Positions 1-7,822 of a stretch of 21,124 bases of DNA are shown piece after piece. Origin of the DNA: Cymbomonas tetramitiformis (lineage: Eukaryota > Chlorophyta > Pyramimonadophyceae > Pyramimonadales > Pyramimonadaceae). The notes below the pieces were generated by a model, which did not search any database, had not been told where the DNA came from, and was given only the letters and a program-made list of their open reading frames with translations. The stretch covers positions 1 through 21,124 of the forward strand of contig LGRX02026990.1 in assembly GCA_001247695.2 (NCBI GenBank), given 5' to 3'. How positions within the stretch are numbered: position 1 is the stretch's first letter; every line of letters starts with the position of its first letter. A program made the translations under genes and the position numbers.

Positions 1-924
1 CCTCGTAACCTCTGCCTCCTGCTGCAGTCGGTCTCGTACCGTCTTCGGAGTTCTGCTGCGAGGTTTTCCAGTGCGCTTGCGCGCTGCACTCGTAGTGCTC
101 TCTGCGCTTAAGGACGCCCTCTCTGCCAAGGCTGGACACGCAGCTGGTCGAGACGTCGAAGGAAACACCTCAGGTCGAAGTTTAAAAGGTGGGGGTTCTG
201 AAGCTGGGCCAGTTTTTGAAGTTCCACCCCCTTCCTCCCCACTGTCGTCCAGAGGGTGTGAAACCGCGGGTAGCGTTACATCCTGAATCCGCTGCCTCAA
301 GGCTCGCATACGCTCCACCGGAGCTTTTCTCGGTACCTGCGGTCGAGGAGTGTTCCGCCAGGGGGTGTTGAGTGGGTTGAAGGTCCACTGGGTCTCCTCT
401 TCCTGACCCTCATCCTCATCCAGTGCTGCCAGTACTGATGCCTCAGGGTTAGGGTTAGGGTTAGGGTTAGGGTCTGTGGTGTCAACGCGGGGCGTTTCGC
501 CACGCTCGCGTTGTGGAGCCCGATGGCGATCACCAGTTCCAAGGGAGCGATCTACACCGAACATAACGGGAGGCTTGGAGCGCTCAGGCGACGAAGTGGG
601 TGACCTTCGTGGCGACCGCTGATGGCGCCGGGACACTAAGTGATGTTCTCGCCGGCCCTGCTCAGTGGAAAGGTTCGCTGTGTAAACAGCGGTACTGGTC
701 AACGAGGGTTCATCCCGTAGGGTTCTGGTTCTGTCGAGATGGCGCTGTCGCCTCTGATCGGCAGACCAGGTGAATCCGTACCCTCGAGCGGCCAGAGGGT
801 TGGGGGGTGGCGGAGGCTCTTTCTGGATATTCCCCCGGTTGTGGGCGAAGGCTGTACTCCTTGCCCAGGGGCGGTTACCCATACCGCCCTGTCGCCGGCG
901 TCCCGCCGGCAGGAAGACACTCAG
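1..924 (-). CDS. ORF3 of minus-strand retroelement-like gene set (partial, runs off left edge)
   Basis: An open frame with no stop runs from position 1053 down to the window edge, so the C-terminus is missing. It is in the -1 frame relative to the gag-like ORF upstream. No ATG occurs in frame until 882, 39 nt beyond that ORF's stop, but a CTG at 924-922 overlaps the stop TGA (923-921) as CTGA. The predicted protein is Arg/Pro/Ser-rich at first (SRRHQRSPRRS type). It then has an Asn-Pro repeat encoded by telomere-like hexamers, an acidic stretch (DEDEGQEEE) and a basic tail. No protease, RT or integrase motif is seen in this part. Its place after a CCHC-bearing gag-like ORF suggests either the start of a pol-type product or an accessory structural protein. 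I do not recognise the family. The start could be CTG 924, ATG 882, or none if the product is made by frameshifting within the 133-nt overlap. Confidence 0.55.
   Translation of the reverse strand, partial: MSVFLPAGRRRQGGMGNRPWARSTAFAHNRGNIQKEPPPPPNPLAARGYGFTWSADQRRQRHLDRTRTLRDEPSLTSTAVYTANLSTEQGRREHHLVSRRHQRSPRRSPTSSPERSKPPVMFGVDRSLGTGDRHRAPQRERGETPRVDTTDPNPNPNPNPEASVLAALDEDEGQEEETQWTFNPLNTPWRNTPRPQVPRKAPVERMRALRQRIQDVTLPAVSHPLDDSGEEGGGTSKTGPASEPPPFKLRPEVFPSTSRPAACPALAERASLSAESTTSAARKRTGKPRSRTPKTVRDRLQQEAEVTR
445..472. repeat. Telomere-like hexamer run, (AGGGTT)4 plus AGGG
   Basis: Four perfect hexamers plus a partial one, of TTAGGG type on the plus strand. On the minus strand they read as alternating Pro-Asn codons (CCT AAC) in frame with ORF3, so this can be coding repeat rather than a chromosome-end relic. 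The sequence on both sides continues as the same open frame. Confidence 0.8.
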
Positions 925-3900
925 TCCTCCTCTTCCGCAGATTGCTGACCCGAGGAGGACGCTGCGGCCGATTCCTCGTTCTGAAAATACTCCAGCGCTT
1001 CCGCTTCCTCTTCCAAATCCTCCCATTCTGTTTCCAGCGCTGCGATATGAGATTCATTTGCAGCGCGGCGGCGTGCCAACCGAGCTGGGGCGTCAGCAAT
1101 CCAGGCTCGTTTCTTGGCCTCGTCGGGACAGTTAGCCCATAAATGGGAGTCAGAGTTGCAGACGTAACATCGGCGTGGCGGCCTGGTCAATCCCGCCGGG
1201 CTGGGCGGCACGGCGTGCTGCACCCTGAGGTCGGCGGGGTCGGGGTCAGTAGCATCTTCCTCCCCAGCGTCCTGCACGGCGTTAAGTCTGGAGGACGAGC
1301 GACCATTCCTCCAGGCAGGACTTCGGTTCGCAGGTGCAGAGACGGGAGAGGTTCGTGCTGCGGTCAGAGCTTCACTGCGCTCCAATTTGGTGGCCACAGT
1401 GATGATATGCTGCAGCGCGGTGGATCCGGGATGATTGCTTTCCCAATCCGCTGGACTTTGCAGATCCAACCGATCCTCAATAAGGCGATCCATGACAGCT
1501 TGCTTCAGTCGCAGTCCAGACCAGAACTGATATAATAGCTGCTGTTGGCTGATGGCGTGGCAGTTGGGCATGGCGTCTGCCAATAACTGGACTACCTCGT
1601 GCCAGGATACCAGACGAGTAGCGAACAAACGCGCAGTCTCTTCTCGTCGCTGCGCCATGCGCATCACTGCCCCCGCTAGTCCTACCAGCGCGATGTCATC
1701 CAGTACGCTCCTGGCTACGTCGGCCAGGAAAGGCGCCAAAGTGGCGTAACGCCGGTTCCAGGCCTCCGAGTTCATCATCCCACCTTGCTTGAGAAAAGTT
1801 AGGGATCGCGGCTGTAGTTTGCGTTGAGCCACTTCCTTCAAGATCTCCGGCATGGTGATCATGGTTAGGTCTAGGCGATAAGCACTCATGCGACCCAGGG
1901 CGAAGGTGACTACGCCCATTGACAGAAAATTGACCAGCGCTTCAGAAAAAGGTGGAAGCGCGGCAATATCTGCGTCAGTGGTGATTAGGTCAGCGGAGGA
2001 GGGGTACATAGGAATGTCTCTGATCAGCTTGAGCACATCAGCCACTGTCTTGGATTCTCGGTAGACATCACTTGGGGAAGCCGCTCCCATAAGATCGTGG
2101 TGCCCTGGGAATTGAGAAAGGCGCTGGTCTACTGGCAGGAGTCCCGGGGCCGCTGGCAAGGAATTTCCAGGCGATCTGTACTCTGCTGCGCTGGGAACAC
2201 CAGAGGGAAACCGATTGACGCCCAGTCTAGCCGGGACTGTGGCGGGAGTTGGTTGGTTGCCAGCCGCCATTCCTCTAAACAAGTACGCCTCGGAAGATGA
2301 AAATGCTGCCCAGATTTGGAGTCCCAGGGGGTCAAATTCTGTCAGCTCGGACTCTAAGGCATTTTCCGCGATGGTTACCCATGAGTACAAGGGCAGGCGT
2401 CTCTGCTGAGTTCCAGTACGGCTTTCCGCGCAACGCCGCGCTTCATCCACTTGCGTTTTCTCCACTTCCAGAGTGAAAGCGTCACTGTCCTCAATCTCAG
2501 TCAGGCGCACAGGAGTATGCACTGACCCATGCTGCGCCAGGTCTTGGATGTCCACTCCGATGTGCCGCATAGTCATCCAAATCCGATTGGTATCGGTTAT
2601 GAAGTGACTGGCGCTTCCAGGCATGGTTGGCAGTCGGTAAGAGTATTGTGCCTCAGCGCCGTGGCTGACAGTAACTGCGGAGGAAGAGGACAGGTGATTT
2701 CTCAACCAGAAGGAGGCTCCTTCTAAAGTCCATAACAACACGTCTAGACGCCGGTGTCGTGGTTCACCATTGTCTGAAGGCGGGGGCGAGTTTCCTGGTG
2801 ACGGTTGATCAGGCTCAGCGGAGTCAGAGGGCGATGAGCCGGTAGCCGGTGGATCTGGCTGAAATGGTGCCGGCGCCGGATGAGCCGGTGCCGGAGCCGG
2901 TTGGGCCGGTGCTGGAGCCGGTTGAGCCGGTGCGGGAACCGGTTGAGCCGGTGCTGGTACCAGCCAGGGACCTGATCCAGCTGCTGGCGCCGGTGCACCT
3001 GGTAAACCGCTCGCCCATCCTAAGGTGTGCTGGTAGGGCGTCATAGGTGGAGCGCCCACTGCTGGTAGAACTGAAGTCAGATGTGGATAGTGTTGGAGCA
3101 CTTGCTGATGCAGATTTTGCATGTACTCTGATACCTCTAACATCATCTGATTCTGCATTAGGGATTGATGCCGAGAGTTCAGTGCGGGGACAGAGGCATC
3201 TGAGGGCGTTCTGGCTGAGGCGGGGTCAGAGAAGAGTGCTCTGCGCTGTTCTGCCAGGCGCTGCTGGTTCTGTTCCCATCTCCGATGGCGCCTCTCCCGG
3301 CGAGAAAGCTGGTTCACTGAGTCTGAGTTCAGAGGTAAGTTTCTGACTGGAATTCTGCTGAGGACATCTGCTTGAGAAGGGGGGTCGATGACTGGTAGGT
3401 TGCGGTTAAGATGCGGCTGGTAGGCTGCGATTCCAATGCTACGCCTGAGTGCGAGGTCTGCGTAACTGACTGAGCTGACTGGCTGCTCCGTAGTTGTTGA
3501 GGTCAGCGAGGTAGTCAAAGGTCTGGACTCGCGGTTCAACAGGGACTCGGGCATATCCGTAGTTGTTGAGGTCAGCGAGGTAGTCAAAGGTCTGGACTCG
3601 CAGTTCAACAGGGACTCGAGCATATCCGTAACCGTAGCCGCCTCCGTAGTCGCCTGAGTCAGTGAGGGCGTCAGTGAAGTTGCCTCGCTGTCTATTTCGG
3701 ACTCGAAAGTCACCGATAACCTTGCCATAGAGTCACCGATCACCTTAGGTTCTGTAACGGTATCGGTAATCGGTGAGGTCAGCGAATGCTCAGAACATGC
3801 TATGCTTATGTGGCGTGGGCCACCTGTCAAGCCGGAGCCACCTGTCCTCCCCGCTGCCCCCACCTCCCCGTAGCTTGTTGAGGAGGGAGTTGGATGCATT

Positions 3901-4133
3901 GAGTGTGCCATGAGTTCGCCAGCCATGCTTTGGTGCGTGTCCTCTGACCTCCCCGCTGCCCCCACACCCCCTTGGTTAGGGCGCGGAGTCCAGGCGAGAT
4001 TCTCACCCGGCTGCTGGCGCTTTCGCCAGTTGGCCACATCAGAGCGGGAAGGAAATTGACGAAGTCCTGGTTTCTGCTCATTCGCCTCATTCTGCATGTC
4101 CTGCTCACATGCTGCAATTTTGACCTCGGTCAT
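921..4133 (-). CDS. ORF2: gag-like protein with CCHC zinc knuckle (1070 aa)
   Basis: The start is ATG 4133-4131, whose ATGA overlaps the stop of ORF1. A GTG nine bases upstream is open but has no reason to be used. Residues 1 to about 690 are largely low complexity: Ser/Thr-rich with a 23-residue duplication, then Pro/Ala heptads. About residues 695-925 are helical and capsid-like. They include an ETARLFATRL segment followed by QQQLLYQFWSGL, which resembles the retrotransposon gag layout in which a helical domain precedes the knuckle. A perfect zinc knuckle follows at C989-x2-C992-x4-H997-x4-C1002. The C-terminus is strongly Glu-rich. By analogy with retroelement Gag proteins it would assemble particles and bind RNA. 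The length is unusual for Gag. The capsid assignment rests on pattern only; the knuckle is clear. Confidence 0.75.
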   Translation of the reverse strand: MTEVKIAACEQDMQNEANEQKPGLRQFPSRSDVANWRKRQQPGENLAWTPRPNQGGVGAAGRSEDTHQSMAGELMAHSMHPTPSSTSYGEVGAAGRTGGSGLTGGPRHISIACSEHSLTSPITDTVTEPKVIGDSMARLSVTFESEIDSEATSLTPSLTQATTEAATVTDMLESLLNCESRPLTTSLTSTTTDMPESLLNRESRPLTTSLTSTTTEQPVSSVSYADLALRRSIGIAAYQPHLNRNLPVIDPPSQADVLSRIPVRNLPLNSDSVNQLSRRERRHRRWEQNQQRLAEQRRALFSDPASARTPSDASVPALNSRHQSLMQNQMMLEVSEYMQNLHQQVLQHYPHLTSVLPAVGAPPMTPYQHTLGWASGLPGAPAPAAGSGPWLVPAPAQPVPAPAQPAPAPAQPAPAPAHPAPAPFQPDPPATGSSPSDSAEPDQPSPGNSPPPSDNGEPRHRRLDVLLWTLEGASFWLRNHLSSSSAVTVSHGAEAQYSYRLPTMPGSASHFITDTNRIWMTMRHIGVDIQDLAQHGSVHTPVRLTEIEDSDAFTLEVEKTQVDEARRCAESRTGTQQRRLPLYSWVTIAENALESELTEFDPLGLQIWAAFSSSEAYLFRGMAAGNQPTPATVPARLGVNRFPSGVPSAAEYRSPGNSLPAAPGLLPVDQRLSQFPGHHDLMGAASPSDVYRESKTVADVLKLIRDIPMYPSSADLITTDADIAALPPFSEALVNFLSMGVVTFALGRMSAYRLDLTMITMPEILKEVAQRKLQPRSLTFLKQGGMMNSEAWNRRYATLAPFLADVARSVLDDIALVGLAGAVMRMAQRREETARLFATRLVSWHEVVQLLADAMPNCHAISQQQLLYQFWSGLRLKQAVMDRLIEDRLDLQSPADWESNHPGSTALQHIITVATKLERSEALTAARTSPVSAPANRSPAWRNGRSSSRLNAVQDAGEEDATDPDPADLRVQHAVPPSPAGLTRPPRRCYVCNSDSHLWANCPDEAKKRAWIADAPARLARRRAANESHIAALETEWEDLEEEAEALEYFQNEESAAASSSGQQSAEEED
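2866..2970. repeat. 21-bp tandem repeat encoding Pro/Ala heptads in ORF2
   Basis: Units beginning GGTG start at 2866, 2887, 2908, 2929 and 2950, exactly 21 bp apart; the last unit is diverged. They encode PAPAQPA-type heptads on the minus strand, probably a flexible linker ahead of the capsid-like part. Confidence 0.85.
3488..3625. repeat. 69-bp direct tandem duplication inside ORF2
   Basis: Two nearly identical 69-bp copies (3488-3556 and 3557-3625) begin CCGTAGTTGTTGAGG. The period is a multiple of three, so the ORF2 frame is kept, and a Thr/Ser/Leu-rich 23-residue segment is doubled. The few mismatches indicate a recent duplication. Confidence 0.9.
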
Positions 4134-4720
4134 TTCGCGCACGGCGATCGGGTCGCGAGGTGGTCGGTCAGCCGGTCTCGAGTCCGAAGCGGGCTTCGCT
4201 GGCGCGGAGCTGGAGGGCTCAGGTCGCGGCTTCCTGGCAATCGCAGGATGCCAGGGGAAGGAGAGGTCAAGTTGACATACCGCTGGGGAGTCGCCCTCAT
4301 GTTTCGCCCTGCACCAGGGGTGTCAACGGTCAGCACCCTTGGTGACGCCGCTCTTGCATGACGCAGGGGCGGATTAGGGTGCGGTTTAGGTACCGTTACA
4401 GCCTCCTCTAGGGAAGGTGTCACACAAGCGGTTCCAGAGTCCAGAGCCAGAGGAGTCACGCTGTTAAACTCAGTAGCATCAGCTGACAGGGTCGACTTCT
4501 TCTTGGGAATCTGGAAGCTTGGCGCACCTGCTGCTGTCGCAGCCGGTGGCGGCTGACCCGGAGAGGGCGCCTTGTAGGTGCCCTTCGCCCCCTTGCCAGT
4601 GGTCCCAGTGGCGGCAGCACCTCTCGTGCTGCGCTGGCTGGCCTGTCGTCCCCTTGTACGCCGAGGAGTCGACGTAGGCGACGTTGGAGGTGAGCGTCCC
4701 GTGTTAGCGTTTTGCATCAT
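4130..4720 (-). CDS. ORF1: basic, disordered protein (196 aa), second in the ORF chain
   Basis: The start is the first of two adjacent ATGs at 4720-4718. Its ATGA includes the stop of the preceding 75-codon ORF. It ends with TGA at 4132-4130, which overlaps the ATG of ORF2. The protein is rich in Pro, Thr, Arg and Ala, with RRTRGRQ and PKKKS basic patches and many SP/TP sites. It has no hydrophobic core and no catalytic motif. A nucleic-acid-binding or scaffolding role is inferred from charge only. Its position just ahead of a gag-like ORF suggests an accessory protein of the same element. The 4-nt overlaps on both sides are the best evidence that it is translated. Confidence 0.55.
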   Translation of the reverse strand: MMQNANTGRSPPTSPTSTPRRTRGRQASQRSTRGAAATGTTGKGAKGTYKAPSPGQPPPAATAAGAPSFQIPKKKSTLSADATEFNSVTPLALDSGTACVTPSLEEAVTVPKPHPNPPLRHARAASPRVLTVDTPGAGRNMRATPQRYVNLTSPSPGILRLPGSRDLSPPAPRQRSPLRTRDRLTDHLATRSPCAK

Positions 4721-4944
4721 GTCGAAATTAAGAGTGACAAAGTGCAAATCTGACCGTTGGGGAAGTCAAATCTGTCCAATTTGGCAAATCCCCCCAGAAC
4801 ACTCAGAAAAATATTTCCTTGTAGCAGTGGAAGTCGTGGTGAATAACGAAATATGCTTTCCAGAGTGAAATGCAAGTTTTGGTGGCCAAATTTCAAAAAT
4901 GGAGTGTCGATCGGCAGTTTGGCTAATTTCTTCTTGGCGGCCAT
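4717..4944 (-). CDS. ORF0: small protein (75 aa), first in the minus-strand ORF chain
   Basis: ATG 4944-4942 sits in a favourable context (G at -3, G at +4). The protein begins MAAKKKLAKLP, is lysine-rich at the N-terminus, then mixed with several Phe and Leu. It ends in a TGA at 4719-4717 that forms ATGA with the ORF1 start. No family is recognised. It may act as a translated leader ORF whose termination feeds initiation at ORF1, rather than as a functional protein. The length alone would not be convincing; the exact overlap at its end raises confidence. Confidence 0.4.
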   Translation of the reverse strand: MAAKKKLAKLPIDTPFLKFGHQNLHFTLESIFRYSPRLPLLQGNIFLSVLGGFAKLDRFDFPNGQICTLSLLIST

Positions 4945-5855
4945 CCCGGAGCAATCCAGACTAATTGGCCAGGACCCAGTATTGGAGACTATTTTTTTTT
5001 CTTCAAAAGATATAAAAAAAATGGAAAACTATCCTTCTGGGCTCCCGTTTCCTTCTATGTAGTCTGCTGGGCTCAAATTGGTCTAATTTTTTTGCTCTGC
5101 CGTGCCGGTTGGCCATCCGAATTTAAAATGTAGCGATCTATGAGGACCCAGGTCTCGGGGCCAGGTTCCAAACGACAAAAAACTATCAAGAAACGTCTAG
5201 AATTTTTGTGCCTACGTTAAAACGGTCTCCGAGGTCCTCTTTTTCTCAATCTGCCACTGATCCACTTTTCACTCTCCGTTCGGGTCAATCTGGCTGTTAA
5301 TCCCGGTAGATCTGAGTTGCTGGCGGCTTCTTTTCCCACTTTCTGACCACTTTGCAGCATAACAGTTTTGAAAAATCGCCTGTTTGCATGCAGGGTGAAA
5401 GTCAGGGGGCAAAAAGGGCGCAGAGCAATACCACTTCCAAGTGAAGACTTCTTGAGCACGTGACTGTATCCGAGCCTGAGCTCAAGGGTCAGTCAGAGGT
5501 AAATCTTGCTTCAATCTTGGGGCACAGGTCCGTAGTCGGCAATTTTGCAGTGTACAAAATTGCAATGTTCTAGATAAACAGTTGAACAAGGCTACAATTC
5601 AAGCAATTGCAATATCTTTATGGCAGGAAAGATTGACCAGTAAATTAACAGGTTGAGCAACAGCTCCTCCAAATAGTTACTTCAAGTTAGAACAGCCTCC
5701 AAATGGGCAATATTCAAGTCTTATACTTTCAAGGCGCGCAGTTCATATTCTCTAATCGATCTGTCCCATGTCGGCTGGCATATCATCATCTGCCACCTAT
5801 ACAAATCCTAATCAGAGAATCTGCATTTGGACAATCCTAATCAAGACAGTTGATT
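4945..5855. other. Intergenic stretch without a supported gene
   Basis: About 900 bp with short open frames only and several A or T runs (for example around 4990-5020). No tRNA, LTR pair or tandem repeat was found. If the ORF chain at 1-4944 belongs to one minus-strand element, its promoter and 5' untranslated region should lie here, but nothing decisive is visible. Confidence 0.5.
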
Positions 5856-6932
5856 TCATTGTCCCTTGCTGATCTTTGCTTTCTTCCTACGAGGAGCCAC
5901 GTCAAGCCCTTCTTCTTCATCACTGTCACTTCTTATGGAATACTTCAATTGAGTTATATACTCATGTGTCCAACATCTCGGATATTTCCTAGGTTGCCTC
6001 TTCGTCTCTTCAGACACCCCAGCCTTATTCTCACCCATTGAAGTCAATCCAGTATCTGACCCATAAGTTTTCTTCGGTGGTGCATGAACAGTCTCCACCA
6101 CAGAGGCTGGGGCATCCTCAGATATGGCCTCAGACTTCTGCTCGGTAATAGGCTGATCATCGGGCTGAACAGGTGAGGTCGGGGAGGTGCCCTTTGGTAC
6201 CCAGTGAAGTTCACCCTTCTCATCCATGATCAATTGCAGTCCCAGTCTCTTCAACCTTCGAGCTTCAGCTTGTTCTTCAGCATCGTCAGCTACCAAGTCA
6301 TCGAACTCGCCGACGTCATCCTCGGTGTCATCATATTCAGGCGAAGTTGGCTCCCATTTCGGACTGGCAGTGTCCATGTCATGTATGACACCCGCGTCAT
6401 CTTTGTCATCCGAATCTGGTAGCTTCTCCTTACTGTTAGTGACACCTGCGTCATCATTGTCATCAGAATCTGGTAACTTCTCCTTACTCCAGGACACAGC
6501 GCCTGTACCCGAATCTTCACTGTTCGTAGACGCTGAGTGTGTAGGCTTACGCCCCTGGTAGGGAATTCCATGATATTCGTCATCGTCAATCACAATCGTC
6601 GGATTCCAGTACGCGATCCCAACGCGGCTAATCGGTAATGAGAATGGCGCTACCGGCGCCTTCAACTGAGTGGCGTCTTCTAGAAACCAGCCGCCGCCCC
6701 TATTACGCTCCCAGCGGCGTAGCGCACCAGAAGGGTGTACGATAATATGCTGCCAGCTATAATCAAGTCCAGGCTTTCGCTCCCCATAGTACGAAGTCAA
6801 TGGCTCGGGAGTCCCCTTCCGAGCCCATTGCCATCTCACTGCCCCAGTATGCATAAATACAATATGCCAATCGAATGGCTTGGCCGGGCTATTGTTCCCT
6901 GGCACACACTCACCCATTATCCATCTCGGCAT
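5856..6932 (-). CDS. Unrecognised acidic protein with internal repeats and NLS-like tail (358 aa)
   Basis: The start chosen is ATG 6932-6930. The frame stays open to an ATG at 7397 (513 aa), but those extra 155 residues are Arg/Ser/His/Thr-rich and lie antisense to a better-looking plus-strand frame, so they are probably spurious. Three degenerate copies of a Gly-centred, Trp-containing motif occur: HTGAVRWQWARKG, HPSGALRRWERN and EKGELHWVPKG. The middle is very acidic and includes an 18-residue tandem duplication (KEKLPDSDD type). The C-terminus has DSDEEEG followed by PRRKKAKISKG, a plausible nuclear localisation signal. No catalytic motif or family is recognised. A strong splice-donor-like GTGAGT (6913-6908) lies near the start, so the gene model could be wrong at its 5' end. 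It may be a host gene or cargo of a mobile element. Confidence 0.5.
   Translation of the reverse strand: MPRWIMGECVPGNNSPAKPFDWHIVFMHTGAVRWQWARKGTPEPLTSYYGERKPGLDYSWQHIIVHPSGALRRWERNRGGGWFLEDATQLKAPVAPFSLPISRVGIAYWNPTIVIDDDEYHGIPYQGRKPTHSASTNSEDSGTGAVSWSKEKLPDSDDNDDAGVTNSKEKLPDSDDKDDAGVIHDMDTASPKWEPTSPEYDDTEDDVGEFDDLVADDAEEQAEARRLKRLGLQLIMDEKGELHWVPKGTSPTSPVQPDDQPITEQKSEAISEDAPASVVETVHAPPKKTYGSDTGLTSMGENKAGVSEETKRQPRKYPRCWTHEYITQLKYSIRSDSDEEEGLDVAPRRKKAKISKGQ
6387..6494. repeat. 54-bp tandem duplication in the acidic protein gene
   Basis: Two copies begin GACACC(C/T)GCGTCATC at 6387 and 6441. The period is 54 bp, giving an 18-residue duplication in frame on the minus strand. Confidence 0.85.
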
Positions 6933-7379
6933 CCTACTGCCAAGCCGTCGAGTCTTATGACTCCGACGTGCTTGCCCTTCGTTTCCAGCGGTACTATGAC
7001 GCTGGAGATGAAGGGTCCATGGAGCACTTGTGTGCTCTCGTGGGGCAACCTGAAATCTGTGAGCTGTCTGCGCATGCCTTTGCTCCGTCCAGAGCCTACG
7101 GCTCTGCAGCAATTCAAGGATGTTGCTGCCTCTGCTGAGTCTGCACCTGATGAGCATCTTTCTATTGGCCGTGTTGCATTTGCTGCGGTCAGCGGTCCGC
7201 TTGCTGGTGGTGTCGCTGAGCCGGCCACTGACAAGCGGCTGCTGCCGCGGGCCTCTGCACCTGTGCGTGATGAGCCGGTTGACTTGCATGAGGTCAACCG
7301 TGCCACCTTTGTGCCTCCGTCTGCCTCTCTGGCTCTCGGCCCAATGGCTCCTGCTGACCACACGTGTTCCGCTCGGTGA
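6875..7379 (+). pseudogene. Possible decayed plus-strand coding stretch, frameshifted
   Basis: Two plus-strand frames look protein-like: one from ATG 6875 through about 7095 (containing RFQRYYDAGDEGSMEHL), the other from about 7100 to the TGA at 7377-7379 (containing LQQFKDVAASAESAPDEH). Joining them needs a +1 shift near 7095-7110, consistent with an indel. The amino-acid composition is balanced, while the opposite strand reads as Arg/Ser-rich, so the plus strand is the better candidate here. No family is recognised. It overlaps the start of the minus-strand acidic-protein gene only up to 6932. Confidence 0.3.
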
Positions 7380-7460
7380 AAACAGGCTAAGCTCCATAAA
7401 CAGTCCGGCCGAGTGCTTTTATCATGCATCTCGGAAACCCGGATAATACGAAATAATGAC

Positions 7461-7487
7461 TGACAGTACAGTACTACTGTACTGTCA
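7461..7487. repeat. Perfect 13-bp inverted repeat with 1-nt centre
   Basis: The arms TGACAGTACAGTA and TACTGTACTGTCA flank a single C at 7474. It lies about 100 bp upstream of the retrotransposon insertion and outside any gene. Confidence 0.9.
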
Positions 7488-7580
7488 TCCTAGCTACTAG
7501 CGGAGTCACGGTTCCGATCAGAGACAGGTCAGGCTAGGGGCTATCAGAGCCCATAATAATAACCCTGAACCTAAAGTCCA

Positions 7581-7585
7581 GCAAG
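7581..7585. repeat. Target-site duplication, left copy (GCAAG)
   Basis: GCAAG directly precedes the 5' LTR and is repeated directly after the 3' LTR (17200-17204). A 5-bp duplication is usual for copia-type integrases. Confidence 0.9.
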
Positions 7586-7625
7586 TGCTGGAGTTGACAT
7601 TCAGTCCGAGCTCAGTCATCAGAGT

Positions 7626-7688
7626 TGTCATCACCGACCCGTCGTGACCGCTGTCATCACCGACCGACCTGACCGCTGTCATCACCGA
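7626..7688 (+). promoter_or_regulatory. Triple TGTCATCACCGA repeat in the LTR, candidate enhancer
   Basis: The 12-mer occurs at 7626, 7652 and 7677, spaced 26 and 25 bp, upstream of the TATA-like sequence. Short direct repeats at this place in a U3 region are often transcription-factor sites. The 3' LTR has the same array. Confidence 0.45.
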
Positions 7689-7810
7689 TACGGCTCGACA
7701 CCTCTGACTACCTCGCTGACCTGATTGTCACCTCCTCTGATCGAGTTCGGTTGTCACATGAGACAGAGCACACACTAGCTCATTTCGCATCACACTCAGC
7801 ATACTAGAAC

Positions 7811-7822
7811 TATATATTATAT
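7811..7822 (+). promoter_or_regulatory. TATA-box candidate in 5' LTR
   Basis: TATATATTATAT lies about 100 bp before the LTR end, a suitable place for the U3/R boundary promoter. The copy at 17096-17107 is identical. The transcription start is not determinable from sequence. Confidence 0.5.

Noticed and set aside
445..472. True telomere or chromosome end
   Set aside because: Only four hexamers, embedded in a long open frame with ordinary sequence on both sides.
4130..4150. Programmed -1 ribosomal frameshift at the ORF1/ORF2 junction
   Set aside because: No X-XXY-YYZ slippery heptamer in the right phase is visible, and the exact ATGA overlap is better explained by reinitiation.
4945..5855. 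LTR or solo LTR for the minus-strand element
   Set aside because: No TG...CA repeat pair, target duplication or second copy was found by eye; similar short words such as AGGACCCAG are too short to count.
6933..7397. N-terminal 155-residue extension of the acidic protein
   Set aside because: Arg/Ser/His-rich composition and a better-looking frame on the opposite strand suggest it is spurious, although an ATG exists at 7397.
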